In this document: piece by piece, positions 36,671 through 45,574 of the stretch
How positions within the stretch are numbered: position 1 is the stretch's first letter
Layout: every line of letters starts with the position of its first letter
Source: Persicitalea sp964500445
Lineage (GTDB): Bacteria; Bacteroidota; Bacteroidia; Cytophagales; Spirosomataceae
Direction of reading: 5' to 3'
DNA: 64,000 bases
Assembly: GCA_964500445.1 (NCBI GenBank)
Contig: CAZCOG010000003.1
Span: 124,001 to 188,000, forward strand
Translations under genes and position numbers: made by a program
Notes under the pieces: generated by a model
What the model was told of the DNA's origin: nothing
Database searches by the model: none
Seen by the model: the letters and a program-made list of their open reading frames with translations, nothing else

Positions 36671-37123
36671 ATGACAATGGAAACAACAACAGCAGAAATA
36701 AGCTCTGTCGAGCGTAACAAAAACGTGATGCGCAGCATCGTGGAGTACAACGATGCCCGTGATTTCTTTGCCTATGTTGACCTGGTGGCAGAAAATTTTG
36801 TGGGCCACCACCATCTGGTTCCTGGTGATCTTCAGGGGAATCAATCGTTGAGCGGATTCTTTTACGCAACGGAAGCTATCGCTTTTCCTGATGGTTACCA
36901 TACGATCCATAACTTATTCGGTGAGGGAGATTTCGTTACGCTTAATCTGTCGTTGAATGGTACGTTCACTGGCCCCTTGCCGGACGGAACCCAGCCTAAT
37001 GGCAAGCAGATTGAGTTCCGCTACAACATACTCTGCCGCTTCGAGGACGAAAAACTAGCTGAACTTTGGTGGTATGGCTACGACGCCCATCAGCTCATGC
37101 TGGATCTTGGCATGATCAAATAG
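36671..37123 (+). CDS. SnoaL-like (ester cyclase-type) NTF2-fold protein
   Basis: A 150-residue cytosolic protein of the SnoaL/NTF2-like superfamily, cone-shaped alpha+beta barrels that act as cyclases, isomerases, hydrolases or binding proteins. Typical segments are VAENFVGHHHLVPGDLQG, the FPDGYHTIHNLFGEGDFVTL strands, GTFTGPLPDGTQPNGKQIEF, and the terminal LAELWWYGY. It is the first of four NTF2-like genes in this cluster. It precedes the HpaI-type aldolase by 9 bp, so the two are co-transcribed. The substrate is unknown. Confidence 0.8.
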   Translation: MTMETTTAEISSVERNKNVMRSIVEYNDARDFFAYVDLVAENFVGHHHLVPGDLQGNQSLSGFFYATEAIAFPDGYHTIHNLFGEGDFVTLNLSLNGTFTGPLPDGTQPNGKQIEFRYNILCRFEDEKLAELWWYGYDAHQLMLDLGMIK

Positions 37124-37132
37124 CGCGAAACC

Positions 37133-37885
37133 ATGAATTTCAAACAGAAGCTTCAGGCGGGTGAAATCGCGTATGGACTGACTCTAACTCTGGGGACACC
37201 CCAGATTGCAGAACTGGTAGCCCAGCTCGGTTTCGACTGGATTTGGATCGAAACCGAGCACACAACCATGAGCCTTGATATGGTGCAGGCTCAGTTGCAG
37301 GCTATCTCGGGCAGCGGAACCAAGGCTGTTGTGAGAGTAGACTGTAACGATCAGACTACCATCAAGCGCATTCTTGATACAGGGCCTGACGGCATACTTA
37401 TCCCTTCGGTCAACAGTCGCGAAGAAGCCGAAAAAGCCATAAAATATAGTAAGTACCCGCCTCTGGGGGAAAGAGGGATCGGTTTGGCCCGGGCTCAGCA
37501 GTATGGACTCAATCTGGGCGGGTACGTCAAGGTGGCCAATGACGAAGTGGCGGTCATCTTTATGATCGAGCATATCGCGGCTGTCCGGGACATCGACAAC
37601 ATCCTGAAAGTAGAAGGGCTGGACGCCGTCATGGTTGGCTCGCTGGACCTGGCTGGCAGCATGAATCTTCACAATGACCTGTCGAATCCACTGATTGAGG
37701 AGGAGGTTCAAAAGGTACTGAAAGCCTGTCAGCAGGCTGGTATTCCCTGTGGTGCCTTCGTGGGCGACCCCGCCCAGGCAAAAGCCCGAATCGAACAGGG
37801 GTTTCGTCTGCTGACATTAGGTGCCGATGTGATTCTTCTGGCATCTGGAGCCAAAAATATGCTCGAAGCGGTGAAGGGCACGTAG
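37133..37885 (+). CDS. HpcH/HpaI-family aldolase
   Basis: A 250-residue class II pyruvate-dependent aldolase or citrate-lyase-like TIM barrel. Seen are DWIWIETEHTTMS (acid/base His region), VVRVDCNDQTTIKRILDTG (Arg for the pyruvate carboxylate), KYPPLGERG, FMIEHIAAV (metal Glu) and the VGSLDLAGSM metal Asp strand. It would cleave or form a 4-hydroxy-2-oxo acid, giving pyruvate and an aldehyde. Upstream neighbours suggest that the aldehyde and oxo-acid products are handled inside this cluster. Confidence 0.88.
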   Translation: MNFKQKLQAGEIAYGLTLTLGTPQIAELVAQLGFDWIWIETEHTTMSLDMVQAQLQAISGSGTKAVVRVDCNDQTTIKRILDTGPDGILIPSVNSREEAEKAIKYSKYPPLGERGIGLARAQQYGLNLGGYVKVANDEVAVIFMIEHIAAVRDIDNILKVEGLDAVMVGSLDLAGSMNLHNDLSNPLIEEEVQKVLKACQQAGIPCGAFVGDPAQAKARIEQGFRLLTLGADVILLASGAKNMLEAVKGT

Positions 37886-37924
37886 CGAAGCACGAGTACC
37901 GCAAAAAGTTGGGGCCAGCTAGGG

Positions 37925-37955
37925 ACGGTTCAGGTTCGAATTTGTCAGCTTCACT
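37925..37955 (+). repeat. 31-bp imperfect direct repeat, right copy
   Basis: Partner of 36548-36578. The distal 17 bases (aatttgtcagcttcact) are identical in both copies. Confidence 0.75.
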
Positions 37956-38078
37956 CACAAATCACTCTGATCACGATTTCTTATTTGCCAAATTTATAGC
38001 ATCAAACCACACCGGGGGCTGCAAAAGGTAGTTCATACTATACACATCTCATCCGCCCCCTCTCTGAATTTTACAAAG

Positions 38079-38153
38079 TCATTTACTCAACGTTATGACA
38101 GACTTCTTTATCCACACCATTATTTTCTTTTGAAATCATTTACTCAACGTTAT
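38079..38153 (+). repeat. Duplicated leader with shared pre-start motif
   Basis: The 18-mer tcatttactcaacgttat occurs at 38079-38096 and again at 38136-38153. The first copy runs into an ATG that opens a 12-codon ORF (MTDFFIHTIIFF). The second precedes the DJ-1 gene start by 16 bp. Confidence 0.7.
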
Positions 38154-38169
38154 AAAAACTTCATTTTTC

Positions 38170-38997
38170 ATGTCAAAAAAAGTACTGGCTATCCTTTCTG
38201 AATACGGGTACTGGGGCGTTGAACTCGTTGGACCGCTCGAAAAACTGGAAGAGGCGGGCTATGCCGTCGATTTCATGACTATGCACGGCAAGAAAGCCGA
38301 AGCGCTGCCGCCAAGTTACGACACTACCTACGTGGATCCGCCGCTTGGAATGTGTGTCACCACCGAGGAAGCTGCCGAAAAAGTAAAGGCATTCGAAGCT
38401 ACCAATCGCTTGGAAAACAGCCTGAATATGTCAGAAATGATTCCCGAGCGTCCCTATTTCTCTGAGCCCGATTTCCTGCGAAAGTTCGAGAAATATTTTG
38501 CCGATCTGAAAGTTGCCCAGCAGAAACTCACCGAAGAGTACGCCTCAGTGCTGCTCGTGGGTGGTAGCGGTCCGATTATCGACATGGTTAACAACCAGCG
38601 TGTTCACGACATTATCCTAGCCTTTTACAACAAACAGATGCCCGTCGCCGGCATTTGCTACGGTGTGGCCCCTCTGGTGTTTGCCCGCGACTTCAACGAG
38701 CGGAAGTCCATCCTTAAAGGCAAGCACGTCACCGGCCACTGCATCGAGTACGACTACCACGACGGTACGGGCTTCCTGCATACCGACCTCAATATGGGAC
38801 CGCCGCCCTACGTGCTGGAATACCTGCTCAGGGATGCCGTGGGGCCCGACGGGCAATACCACGGAAACTTCGGGAAGGAGACTTCCGTAATCGTAGACTA
38901 CCCCTTCATCACGGCCCGTTCGCTTCAGTGCTCGTTCGAATTCGGGGAGCAGTTTGTCAATGTTTTGGATAATGGACTCACACGTTATGGCTGGTAA
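38170..38997 (+). CDS. DJ-1/PfpI-family protein (Cys-Tyr elbow), paralogue 1
   Basis: A 275-residue class I glutamine-amidotransferase-like fold. The nucleophile elbow is AGICYGVAP, so the Cys is followed by Tyr rather than the His of PfpI proteases. The VLLVGGSGPIIDMV strand and the AVGPDGQYHGNFG ... YPFITARSLQCSFEFG end closely match the 45966 gene, so the two are paralogues. Members of this fold act as glyoxalase III, deglycase-like, hydratase or chaperone proteins. Its 3' end overlaps the ThDP enzyme gene. Confidence 0.88.
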   Translation: MSKKVLAILSEYGYWGVELVGPLEKLEEAGYAVDFMTMHGKKAEALPPSYDTTYVDPPLGMCVTTEEAAEKVKAFEATNRLENSLNMSEMIPERPYFSEPDFLRKFEKYFADLKVAQQKLTEEYASVLLVGGSGPIIDMVNNQRVHDIILAFYNKQMPVAGICYGVAPLVFARDFNERKSILKGKHVTGHCIEYDYHDGTGFLHTDLNMGPPPYVLEYLLRDAVGPDGQYHGNFGKETSVIVDYPFITARSLQCSFEFGEQFVNVLDNGLTRYGW

Positions 38998-40693
38998 AAC
39001 CGGAAATCAGAAAATCATCGAGCAATTCCTCGCCGACGGCATGGATCACATGTACGGAAACCCCGGCACGGTGGAACAGGGCTTCCTGGATGCTGTGGCG
39101 GAGTACCCCGACATGAAGTACATCCTGACATTGCAGGAAAGCGTCGCCCTGATGATGGCCGATGGCCACGCCCGCTATACGCAACGGCCCACGCTGGTGC
39201 AGCTACATAGCGCGCCCGGCATCGGCAATGCGGTGGGAGCCGCCTACCAGGCCAAGCGCGGCCATGCTCCGCTGGTCATTATAGGATCCGACGCCGGGAC
39301 GCAATACATGAACATGGACGCTCAGATGGCTAACGACCTGGTGGGTATGATGCGGCCGGTAACGAAGTTCTCGACGATGGCGCTTTCGTCCAAATCGCTG
39401 CTGCGGACACTGCGGCAGGCGATCAAAATCGCCGGAACACCGCCGATGGGGCCCGTGTACGTCTGCGTGCCGATGAACATTCTGGATGAACCCAACGATG
39501 AACCCGTCTTTCCAACCTGCATTCCCTCCACCCGAGTTCGTCCCGATGAGTCTGTAATTAAAGAAGCTGCTCAGGCTCTTCTTGCTGCTGAAAAACCCAT
39601 GATGTTCATCGGTGACGGCGTGGCTTACTCTGATGCCATCCCTGAAATGACCCGCGTGGCCGAACTGCTGGGAGCTGAGGTCTATGGGGTAGAGTTTGGG
39701 GATGTGATTATGGATAACACCCATCCGCTTTACCAGGGAACGACAGGCCATATGTTCGGCTCATTCAGTAAACCCATCACCAGTAAGGGCGACGCCAACC
39801 TGGTGATCGGTACCTATATGATGCCCGAAGTCTTTCCAGACGAAGGTGAGATTTATGCCGAAGGAGCCAAGGTGATCCACATCGACCTGAACGCCTACGA
39901 AATTGCTAAAAACCACCGCGTCGACCTGGGTGTGGTGGCCGATCCCAAACTGTCGCTGCAAGCCCTAGCTGACGAACTCGAAGCTACCATGTCCGACGGC
40001 TACCGCCAGGCCGCTGCCGAACGGGTACAGCAACTTGGCGAGGCTAAGAAGCAGAAGCTCGCGGCCGATTTTGAGAAGGATCAGCAGCAGAAAGGAAAAT
40101 CACCTTTGCAGATGTCGCAATTTGCCGAAGTGCTCGCCCAGAAACTGCCCTCGGATGCCATCATCTTTGACGAGGCCCTGACGAGTTCGCCCGCCATTAC
40201 CCGCTACATACCGCCGCGTGAGGCCGGCCAGTACTTCTTCACCCGGGGCGGTTCGCTGGGCGTGGGGTTCCCCGGGGCAATCGGTCTGAAACTAGCCAAT
40301 ATGGACAAAACCGTCATCGGTTTTTCGGGCGACGGAGGCAGCATGTACACCATACAAGCGCTCTGGTCGGCCACCCGACACAAAGCGGGAGCCAAATTTG
40401 TGGTCTGCAACAATGGCTCCTACAAACTCCTGCAAATGAATATCGACGTGTACTGGAAGGAGCGCGACCTAAAGAAGCACGACTATCCGCTGCCCTTCGA
40501 TCTTTCGTACCCGGCCACTCGCTTCGATCTGCTGGCGCAGGCCATGGGCGTTAAGGCCGTCCGTGTAGAAAAGGAAGAAGAAATCGTCCCTGCTATCGAG
40601 CAAATGCTGGCCGATGACGAGCCTTTCCTGATCGACCTGGTACTGGAAGGAGATCACAAATCCGACTGGGTACAGGTGAATTGCTCACAGTAA
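38972..40693 (+). CDS. Thiamine-diphosphate-dependent enzyme, benzoylformate-decarboxylase-like
   Basis: About 573 residues with the three-domain pyruvate-decarboxylase/acetolactate-synthase layout. The N-terminal Glu that activates the cofactor is in LTLQESVALMMADG, and the ThDP/Mg motif is GDGGSMYTIQALWSA ... VVCNNGSYK. The middle domain (PMMFIGDGVAYSD) lacks clear FAD-binding sequence. It resembles benzoylformate decarboxylase and related 2-oxo-acid decarboxylases. The start could be 38972 or 38987, both inside the DJ-1 gene, so the pair is translationally coupled. It would make an aldehyde from a 2-oxo acid. Confidence 0.87.
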   Translation: MDSHVMAGKTGNQKIIEQFLADGMDHMYGNPGTVEQGFLDAVAEYPDMKYILTLQESVALMMADGHARYTQRPTLVQLHSAPGIGNAVGAAYQAKRGHAPLVIIGSDAGTQYMNMDAQMANDLVGMMRPVTKFSTMALSSKSLLRTLRQAIKIAGTPPMGPVYVCVPMNILDEPNDEPVFPTCIPSTRVRPDESVIKEAAQALLAAEKPMMFIGDGVAYSDAIPEMTRVAELLGAEVYGVEFGDVIMDNTHPLYQGTTGHMFGSFSKPITSKGDANLVIGTYMMPEVFPDEGEIYAEGAKVIHIDLNAYEIAKNHRVDLGVVADPKLSLQALADELEATMSDGYRQAAAERVQQLGEAKKQKLAADFEKDQQQKGKSPLQMSQFAEVLAQKLPSDAIIFDEALTSSPAITRYIPPREAGQYFFTRGGSLGVGFPGAIGLKLANMDKTVIGFSGDGGSMYTIQALWSATRHKAGAKFVVCNNGSYKLLQMNIDVYWKERDLKKHDYPLPFDLSYPATRFDLLAQAMGVKAVRVEKEEEIVPAIEQMLADDEPFLIDLVLEGDHKSDWVQVNCSQ

Positions 40694-40779
40694 ACCAATA
40701 ATCACTTTGCTTATTCGTCACCGTTCGGGCGGCCCCGTCGGAGCGTAGCCGAGGAGTAACTCTCAACGTAAAAGAAATC

Positions 40780-41205
40780 ATGTTAAAAAAAGAAGCAATC
40801 GAAAAACTTGCCAAAGACTGGTACCGCAAACTCGACGTCCACGCCCCTATGGTGGAAGTATTGCCTATGCTCATCGACGACGGTCTGGAAATGGTATTTC
40901 CGGAAGCCACCGTGTACGGCTACGCCGGGTTCGAGGGCTGGTTCCAACGCGTCATCCGTATTTTCTTTGACGAAGTCCACACTGTGAAAACTGTGGAACC
41001 AGATATCGACGGCGACACCGCCACTGTGAAAGTAGTCGTGAAGTGGGAGGCCAGTGTCTGGAACGCTCCCGATGCCGAGAGCAAGCGCATCACCCTCGAT
41101 GCTTTCCAGACCTGGGAAGTGAAGGCGGGGCCTGGCGATACGGTACTGATTACCAAGTATACCGTGGACGACCTCAAGTACTACGAAGGCTCGGCCACCC
41201 TGTAG
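40780..41205 (+). CDS. NTF2/SnoaL-like protein
   Basis: A 141-residue alpha+beta-barrel protein. The helical start (KEAIEKLAKDWYRKLDVHAP) is followed by strands ending FQTWEVKAGPGDTVLITKYT and VDDLKYYEG, the usual NTF2-like pattern. No catalytic signature is certain. It is the second of four NTF2-like genes in the cluster and lies 35 bp before the metallo-hydrolase. The leader carries ctcaacgta, similar to the motif before other genes here. Confidence 0.75.
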   Translation: MLKKEAIEKLAKDWYRKLDVHAPMVEVLPMLIDDGLEMVFPEATVYGYAGFEGWFQRVIRIFFDEVHTVKTVEPDIDGDTATVKVVVKWEASVWNAPDAESKRITLDAFQTWEVKAGPGDTVLITKYTVDDLKYYEGSATL

Positions 41206-41239
41206 TTTTTCCGTATCTGACCCTAAACCTACCTCTATC

Positions 41240-42094
41240 ATGAATTTTGAGTTTATAAAAGTAAAAAAAGTTGACCTGGGAGGGGCGACTGTCCACTGTG
41301 TGCAGTCCCCTGAAACCGGAGAAATGGTGAATGCGCAACTCATCGAGACGCCCAACCAGTTGTTGCTGGTCGACACCCTGCAGCTGGTACCACACGCCGA
41401 GGAGCTGAAGCAGTACGTGGATAGCCTGGGAAAGCCTCTGGACCGGATCCTCATCACCCACCAGCATCCCGACCACTGGATGGGAGCGGCCTCATTCAAG
41501 GGGGTGCCTGTGTATGCCTTTTCCGAAGTGATCGGTATGATCGGCTATCAGGCAGATTTTCTGCTTGATTTTCACCGGCAAATGCACCCCGACAACCCGG
41601 CACTCGTACCCGCCGAAAAGGTACTTCCGACCGAAACCATCGAAGAAGGAATACTCGATTTCGATGGGGTTAAAATCAACTTGATAAAGGTGGTCGAAAC
41701 GGAATGTCCCGTCAATATGGCTGTCGAACTGCCTGATCACAAGGCGCTGCTGGCCCAGGACTTAGTCTACAACAAGGTGTTCCCGTATTTCGGTGAGAAA
41801 ACCCAATCCGGCGACTTCGGCTTCGATAATTGGATCGAGGTTCTCAAATCGTTCGAGGAGAAAGGCTACCAGCACGTCTTTCCGGGCCACGGCGACCCTA
41901 CGGACGCCTCTATCTTTCAGGAAATGATTGACTACCTGGATTTTGTAAAGGGTAAAGTGGCCGAAGGACAACAGGGGGACGACCTGGTGTACAGCGTAAA
42001 GAACCAGTACCCTGACTATAACCTGGAACTGACTATCTATATGTCCATTTACTCCCTGTTCAATTATCGGCCTCAGGAAGGTAATTGGCAGTAA
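41240..42094 (+). CDS. MBL-fold metallo-hydrolase
   Basis: A 284-residue metallo-beta-lactamase-fold enzyme with the metal motif THQHPDHW (HxHxDH) and a later FPGHGDPTD motif supplying the third His. LLAQDLVYNKVFPY provides the bridging Asp. No signal peptide, so it is cytosolic. Candidates are a lactonase, thioesterase or glyoxalase II-like activity. Its neighbours (VOC protein, DJ-1 proteins, aldolase) fit a glyoxalase-like or lactone hydrolysis step, but this is inference. Confidence 0.85.
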   Translation: MNFEFIKVKKVDLGGATVHCVQSPETGEMVNAQLIETPNQLLLVDTLQLVPHAEELKQYVDSLGKPLDRILITHQHPDHWMGAASFKGVPVYAFSEVIGMIGYQADFLLDFHRQMHPDNPALVPAEKVLPTETIEEGILDFDGVKINLIKVVETECPVNMAVELPDHKALLAQDLVYNKVFPYFGEKTQSGDFGFDNWIEVLKSFEEKGYQHVFPGHGDPTDASIFQEMIDYLDFVKGKVAEGQQGDDLVYSVKNQYPDYNLELTIYMSIYSLFNYRPQEGNWQ

Positions 42095-42122
42095 TGAACC
42101 CTAAATCTATTTTACGAATCCC

Positions 42123-42515
42123 ATGAAGAACGTACCCGATAGCAAACTGGGCCGGATGTACCGTGAACACATCCAACATATACTGGACAAAAACATCGAT
42201 GCGCTTCTCGACCAGTATACCGATGATGCAATACTCATCAGCAGCTTTATGAAAACGCCACAAATTTACAAGGGGCGCGAGCAGGTCAAAGAACATATGC
42301 AGGGCATACTCGGTATTGACGGGCTGGAAACGGAAATTGGTTTTTGGGCCGAAACTCAGGACCCCGAAACGCTGATGATCACCGAACAAATCACGATGAC
42401 CACCGAAGAAGGTACCAGCGAAATGCGCTTCGCCGACAGTTGGGTGCTGCGCGATGGCAAAATTGCCATCCACTTCGCGGGCATGGTCCAGCACCCGGAC
42501 GGGTCTTTAAGTTGA
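42123..42515 (+). CDS. SnoaL/NTF2-like protein
   Basis: A 130-residue protein, the third NTF2-like member of the cluster. The helix MYREHIQHILDKNIDALLDQ leads into YTDDAILISSF, a common SnoaL opening. Later strands include GLETEIGFWAETQDP and FADSWVLRDGKIAIHFAG. It starts 28 bp after the hydrolase gene. Role unknown. The several small barrels could be product-specific isomerases, cyclases or lactone hydrolases. Confidence 0.75.
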   Translation: MKNVPDSKLGRMYREHIQHILDKNIDALLDQYTDDAILISSFMKTPQIYKGREQVKEHMQGILGIDGLETEIGFWAETQDPETLMITEQITMTTEEGTSEMRFADSWVLRDGKIAIHFAGMVQHPDGSLS

Positions 42516-42624
42516 CAGTTGATCTTGGGCTACGCTCAGACAGGACCACCCGGCGGTGGAAAGTTGATAGTGCTTGCTTTGTAAAACTTTATGACCTGAA
42601 ATACCGAATACTTCAAACTACCCT

Positions 42625-45498
42625 ATGAACCTAAACCTACACATAAACGGCCAGAAGCAAACTGCCGATATTGACCCGAACCTCACGCTGGTAGACTTCC
42701 TGCGCGATCAACTGGACCTGACCGGGACCAAGGTCGGCTGCGGCTCGGGCGTGTGCGGAGCCTGCACGGTACTCGTATACGGCAAAGCCACCAAAAGCTG
42801 CCGAATGATGGCCACAGAGGCCGAAGGAACCGAGGTCACGACCATCGAGGGGCTGGCCAACGGCGGTGACCTGCACCCTTTGCAAAAGGCATTCTGGGAA
42901 AACAACGCGGTGCAAAATGGCTTCTCGACGCCCGGCATGATCATGGCCGCCGCTGAACTGCTCTCCCAAAATCCCGATCCGACTGACATTGAAATCAAAC
43001 GCTGGCTGAACGGCAACCTCTCGCGCGAAACGGGTTATCAGCAGATAGTGGAAGCGATCAAGACTGCCGCTGCCGATATGCGGGGCGAGGGCAATGGTAG
43101 CGATAACGGCCAGGAAAATACCGCCATTGGCCAGTCGCCCCGAACGCGCAAAACCAAAGAACTCGTGACGGGTGAGGCGAAATTCATTGCCGATATGAAG
43201 CTTCCCGGAATGCTCCACGCGGCCATTCTGCAAAGTCCGCACGGCCACGCCAACATCCTGAGCGTCGACACTTCCGTCGCCGAAGCCATGCCCGGTGTGG
43301 TGCGGGTTTTCACAGCCAAGGACACCCAGGGCATCATGCCTATGCCGGTCATATGGGTTCCGCCTTTTGCCGAGAGTCATTTTTTACCGCATCCGTCGGG
43401 CATCGTGCCTGGGTCGCATACTGTCTTTGCCAAAGACCGCGTCCGTTTCGTGGGCGACCAGCTCGCCGCCGTCGTGGCCGAGACTCGCGCACAGGCTTAT
43501 GCAGCTTTGGACAAAATAAAAGTGGAGTATGAAGCCCTGCCTCTGGTACTGGATGTGGAGGAAGCTGTCAAGGACGGTGCTCCCCAACTTCACGAAACGG
43601 CCCCCGGTAACATTTTGATCGAGACCGTATTCGGAGACAAAGAAGCCACCGAAAAAGCCATCGACGAAGCCGAGGTGGTGGTGGAGCAGCGGATTTATAA
43701 CCAGCGGCTCATGCACAATACGCTAGAAGTGCGCGGCGTACTGGCGAAGCACGATCCGGACACCAACCAGCATACGCTCTGGACCAATACTCAAATCCCC
43801 TATCCACATCGTCTGCTGATTTCACTTTATGTACTGGGAATCCCCTACAACAAAATGCGGGTAATCGTGCCCGCAATAGGCGAGAGCAACGGCTGCAAGG
43901 GCAACCTTTATCCTGACACCCCGCTGGTACTCTGGATGGCCCGTGAATTGGGTCGTCCCGTCAAGTGGGTGGATACGCGGGCAGGTTTTGCGCGCAACAC
44001 GGCGCAGTCGCGCGATCAGGTACAATATGTGAAAATTGCCGGAACGAAAGAAGGTAAGATTTCGGCTCTGAGCTGCCGGGCGTTGAGCAATGTCGGTGCC
44101 TACCCGGTTATCAATGCTCCTGGTCAACCACTGGCCCTCATTGGCCGGAGCATTACGGGGGCTTACATCGTTCCGCAGGCTTGCTACGATATCAAGGTGG
44201 TCTATACCAACAAGGTGCCGACTGCCCCCATGCGCGGCTCTGGGCGGGCAGAGGCTATTTTCCTCATAGAACGGGCCATTGAGCTTTTCGCCCGGGAGAT
44301 TGGCAAGGATTCTGCCGAAGTGCGGCGGATGAACATGGTGCAGAAAGATCAGTTTCCCTACGAGAACGGCCTGGGTTGGACCTACGACTCGGGCGATTAC
44401 CAAACTGCGCTCGATATGGCCCTGGAAAAAGCGGGCTACGCAGATCTGGACGCCAAAAAAGCGGAAGCCAAAGAGCGCAACAAACTGCTCGGCCTGGGCA
44501 TTGGCTCCTACGTGGCCGTGGCGGGGGTAGGTAACTCCGCTAAGATGGGCGGCGAAGGCCTGATGAGCGGCACCTGGGGCAGTTCGTACATACACGTGGC
44601 TCCCTCCGGCGAAGTAGCCATCACGACGGGAGCGCAGCCACACGGACAGTCGCAGGATACTACTTTTGCGCAAATCGCCGCGCAGGAACTGCAAATTCCA
44701 ATGGATTACATTACCATACAGCATTCTGACACCGACTTGCCGCTCTACTACGGACAGGCCAGCTACGGCAGCCGTTCGCTGAGTGTAGAAGGCGCGGCGG
44801 TGCAGAAGGCCTGTCGCATGGTGATCGAAAAAGCCCGTAAAATGGCCGCGCATTTATTCAAAATGCCTATCGACCTGATTGAATACAAAGAAGGAAAGGT
44901 AATCGGTACCCCAGCTCCCGAACAAGCCGTGATGACCCTGCAACAGATCGCTTTGATGCTGTGGTTGGGCTGGGATTTGCCCGAAGGAATTGAACCTGGG
45001 CTGGAAGCCTCAGCCTACTTTGATCCTGAGAATTTCAACTTTCCCTTTGGTACTCACGTGGCGGTGGTGGAAATCGACCGCGACACCTGCGCCGTGGATC
45101 TGGTGAAGTATGTGGCCGTGGACGACTTCGGCACCGTTGTCAACCCCGAGGTAGTACGTGGGCAAACCCACGGTAACATCGTGCTGGGCGTCAGTCAGGC
45201 TCTTTCGGAAGAGGCAAAGTACTCGTCCGAAAACGGTCAGGTGCTGACGGACGACTTCGACACCTATTCCATTGCCCGCGCCGACTCGATACCTTTCCTG
45301 GAATTGTTCCGCACCGAAACCCCCTCGCCTTCCAACCCGTTGGGAGCCAAGGGAGCCGGGGATGTGAGTAACCCGCCCGTGGCACCCGCCGTGGTGAATG
45401 CCATCTGCGATGCGCTTTCGGACTTCGGAGTAAAGCATATAGATATGCCCGTGACCCCGGAGAAGATTAAGCAAGCCCTGCATCCAATCCAATCGTGA
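42625..45498 (+). CDS. Fused molybdenum-hydroxylase-like protein lacking the second Fe-S cluster
   Basis: A 957-residue fusion of a [2Fe-2S] subunit and a xanthine-dehydrogenase/aldehyde-oxidoreductase large subunit, laid out like single-chain aldehyde oxidoreductases (MOP). The plant-type cluster cysteines are present (Cys39, Cys44, Cys47, Cys59). The second cluster motif, normally CGFCTPG ... CRCTGY, reads NGFSTPG and SRETGY (Asn98, Ser101, Ser133, Glu135), so all four ligands are lost. In the Moco part the GGGFG-like loop is GESNG (419-423), GQG is GQS (674-676) and the catalytic Glu is Asp913 (GAKGAGD). The frame is intact, so the protein is probably made, but it cannot work as a standard hydroxylase. 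Confidence 0.9.
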   Translation: MNLNLHINGQKQTADIDPNLTLVDFLRDQLDLTGTKVGCGSGVCGACTVLVYGKATKSCRMMATEAEGTEVTTIEGLANGGDLHPLQKAFWENNAVQNGFSTPGMIMAAAELLSQNPDPTDIEIKRWLNGNLSRETGYQQIVEAIKTAAADMRGEGNGSDNGQENTAIGQSPRTRKTKELVTGEAKFIADMKLPGMLHAAILQSPHGHANILSVDTSVAEAMPGVVRVFTAKDTQGIMPMPVIWVPPFAESHFLPHPSGIVPGSHTVFAKDRVRFVGDQLAAVVAETRAQAYAALDKIKVEYEALPLVLDVEEAVKDGAPQLHETAPGNILIETVFGDKEATEKAIDEAEVVVEQRIYNQRLMHNTLEVRGVLAKHDPDTNQHTLWTNTQIPYPHRLLISLYVLGIPYNKMRVIVPAIGESNGCKGNLYPDTPLVLWMARELGRPVKWVDTRAGFARNTAQSRDQVQYVKIAGTKEGKISALSCRALSNVGAYPVINAPGQPLALIGRSITGAYIVPQACYDIKVVYTNKVPTAPMRGSGRAEAIFLIERAIELFAREIGKDSAEVRRMNMVQKDQFPYENGLGWTYDSGDYQTALDMALEKAGYADLDAKKAEAKERNKLLGLGIGSYVAVAGVGNSAKMGGEGLMSGTWGSSYIHVAPSGEVAITTGAQPHGQSQDTTFAQIAAQELQIPMDYITIQHSDTDLPLYYGQASYGSRSLSVEGAAVQKACRMVIEKARKMAAHLFKMPIDLIEYKEGKVIGTPAPEQAVMTLQQIALMLWLGWDLPEGIEPGLEASAYFDPENFNFPFGTHVAVVEIDRDTCAVDLVKYVAVDDFGTVVNPEVVRGQTHGNIVLGVSQALSEEAKYSSENGQVLTDDFDTYSIARADSIPFLELFRTETPSPSNPLGAKGAGDVSNPPVAPAVVNAICDALSDFGVKHIDMPVTPEKIKQALHPIQS

Positions 45499-45574
45499 TG
45501 ACCATCGTGCCCTACACTTGTACCGTGCCAAATCACCAATAAAGTAATCTTGAAACTATAAACTATTTAACGTT

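Noticed and set aside
36491..36910. Minus-strand 139-codon open frame over the SnoaL-like gene start
   Set aside because: Antisense shadow of the SnoaL-like gene; its N-terminus maps within that gene.
42900..43030. Possible frameshift or sequencing error explaining the lost Fe-S cysteines
   Set aside because: The four replaced positions lie in one uninterrupted frame, the neighbouring residues of both motifs are intact, and two further cofactor-site changes occur elsewhere.
43822..44853. Minus-strand open frame (343 codons) inside the Mo-hydroxylase-like gene
   Set aside because: Antisense shadow of a well-supported coding region; composition only.
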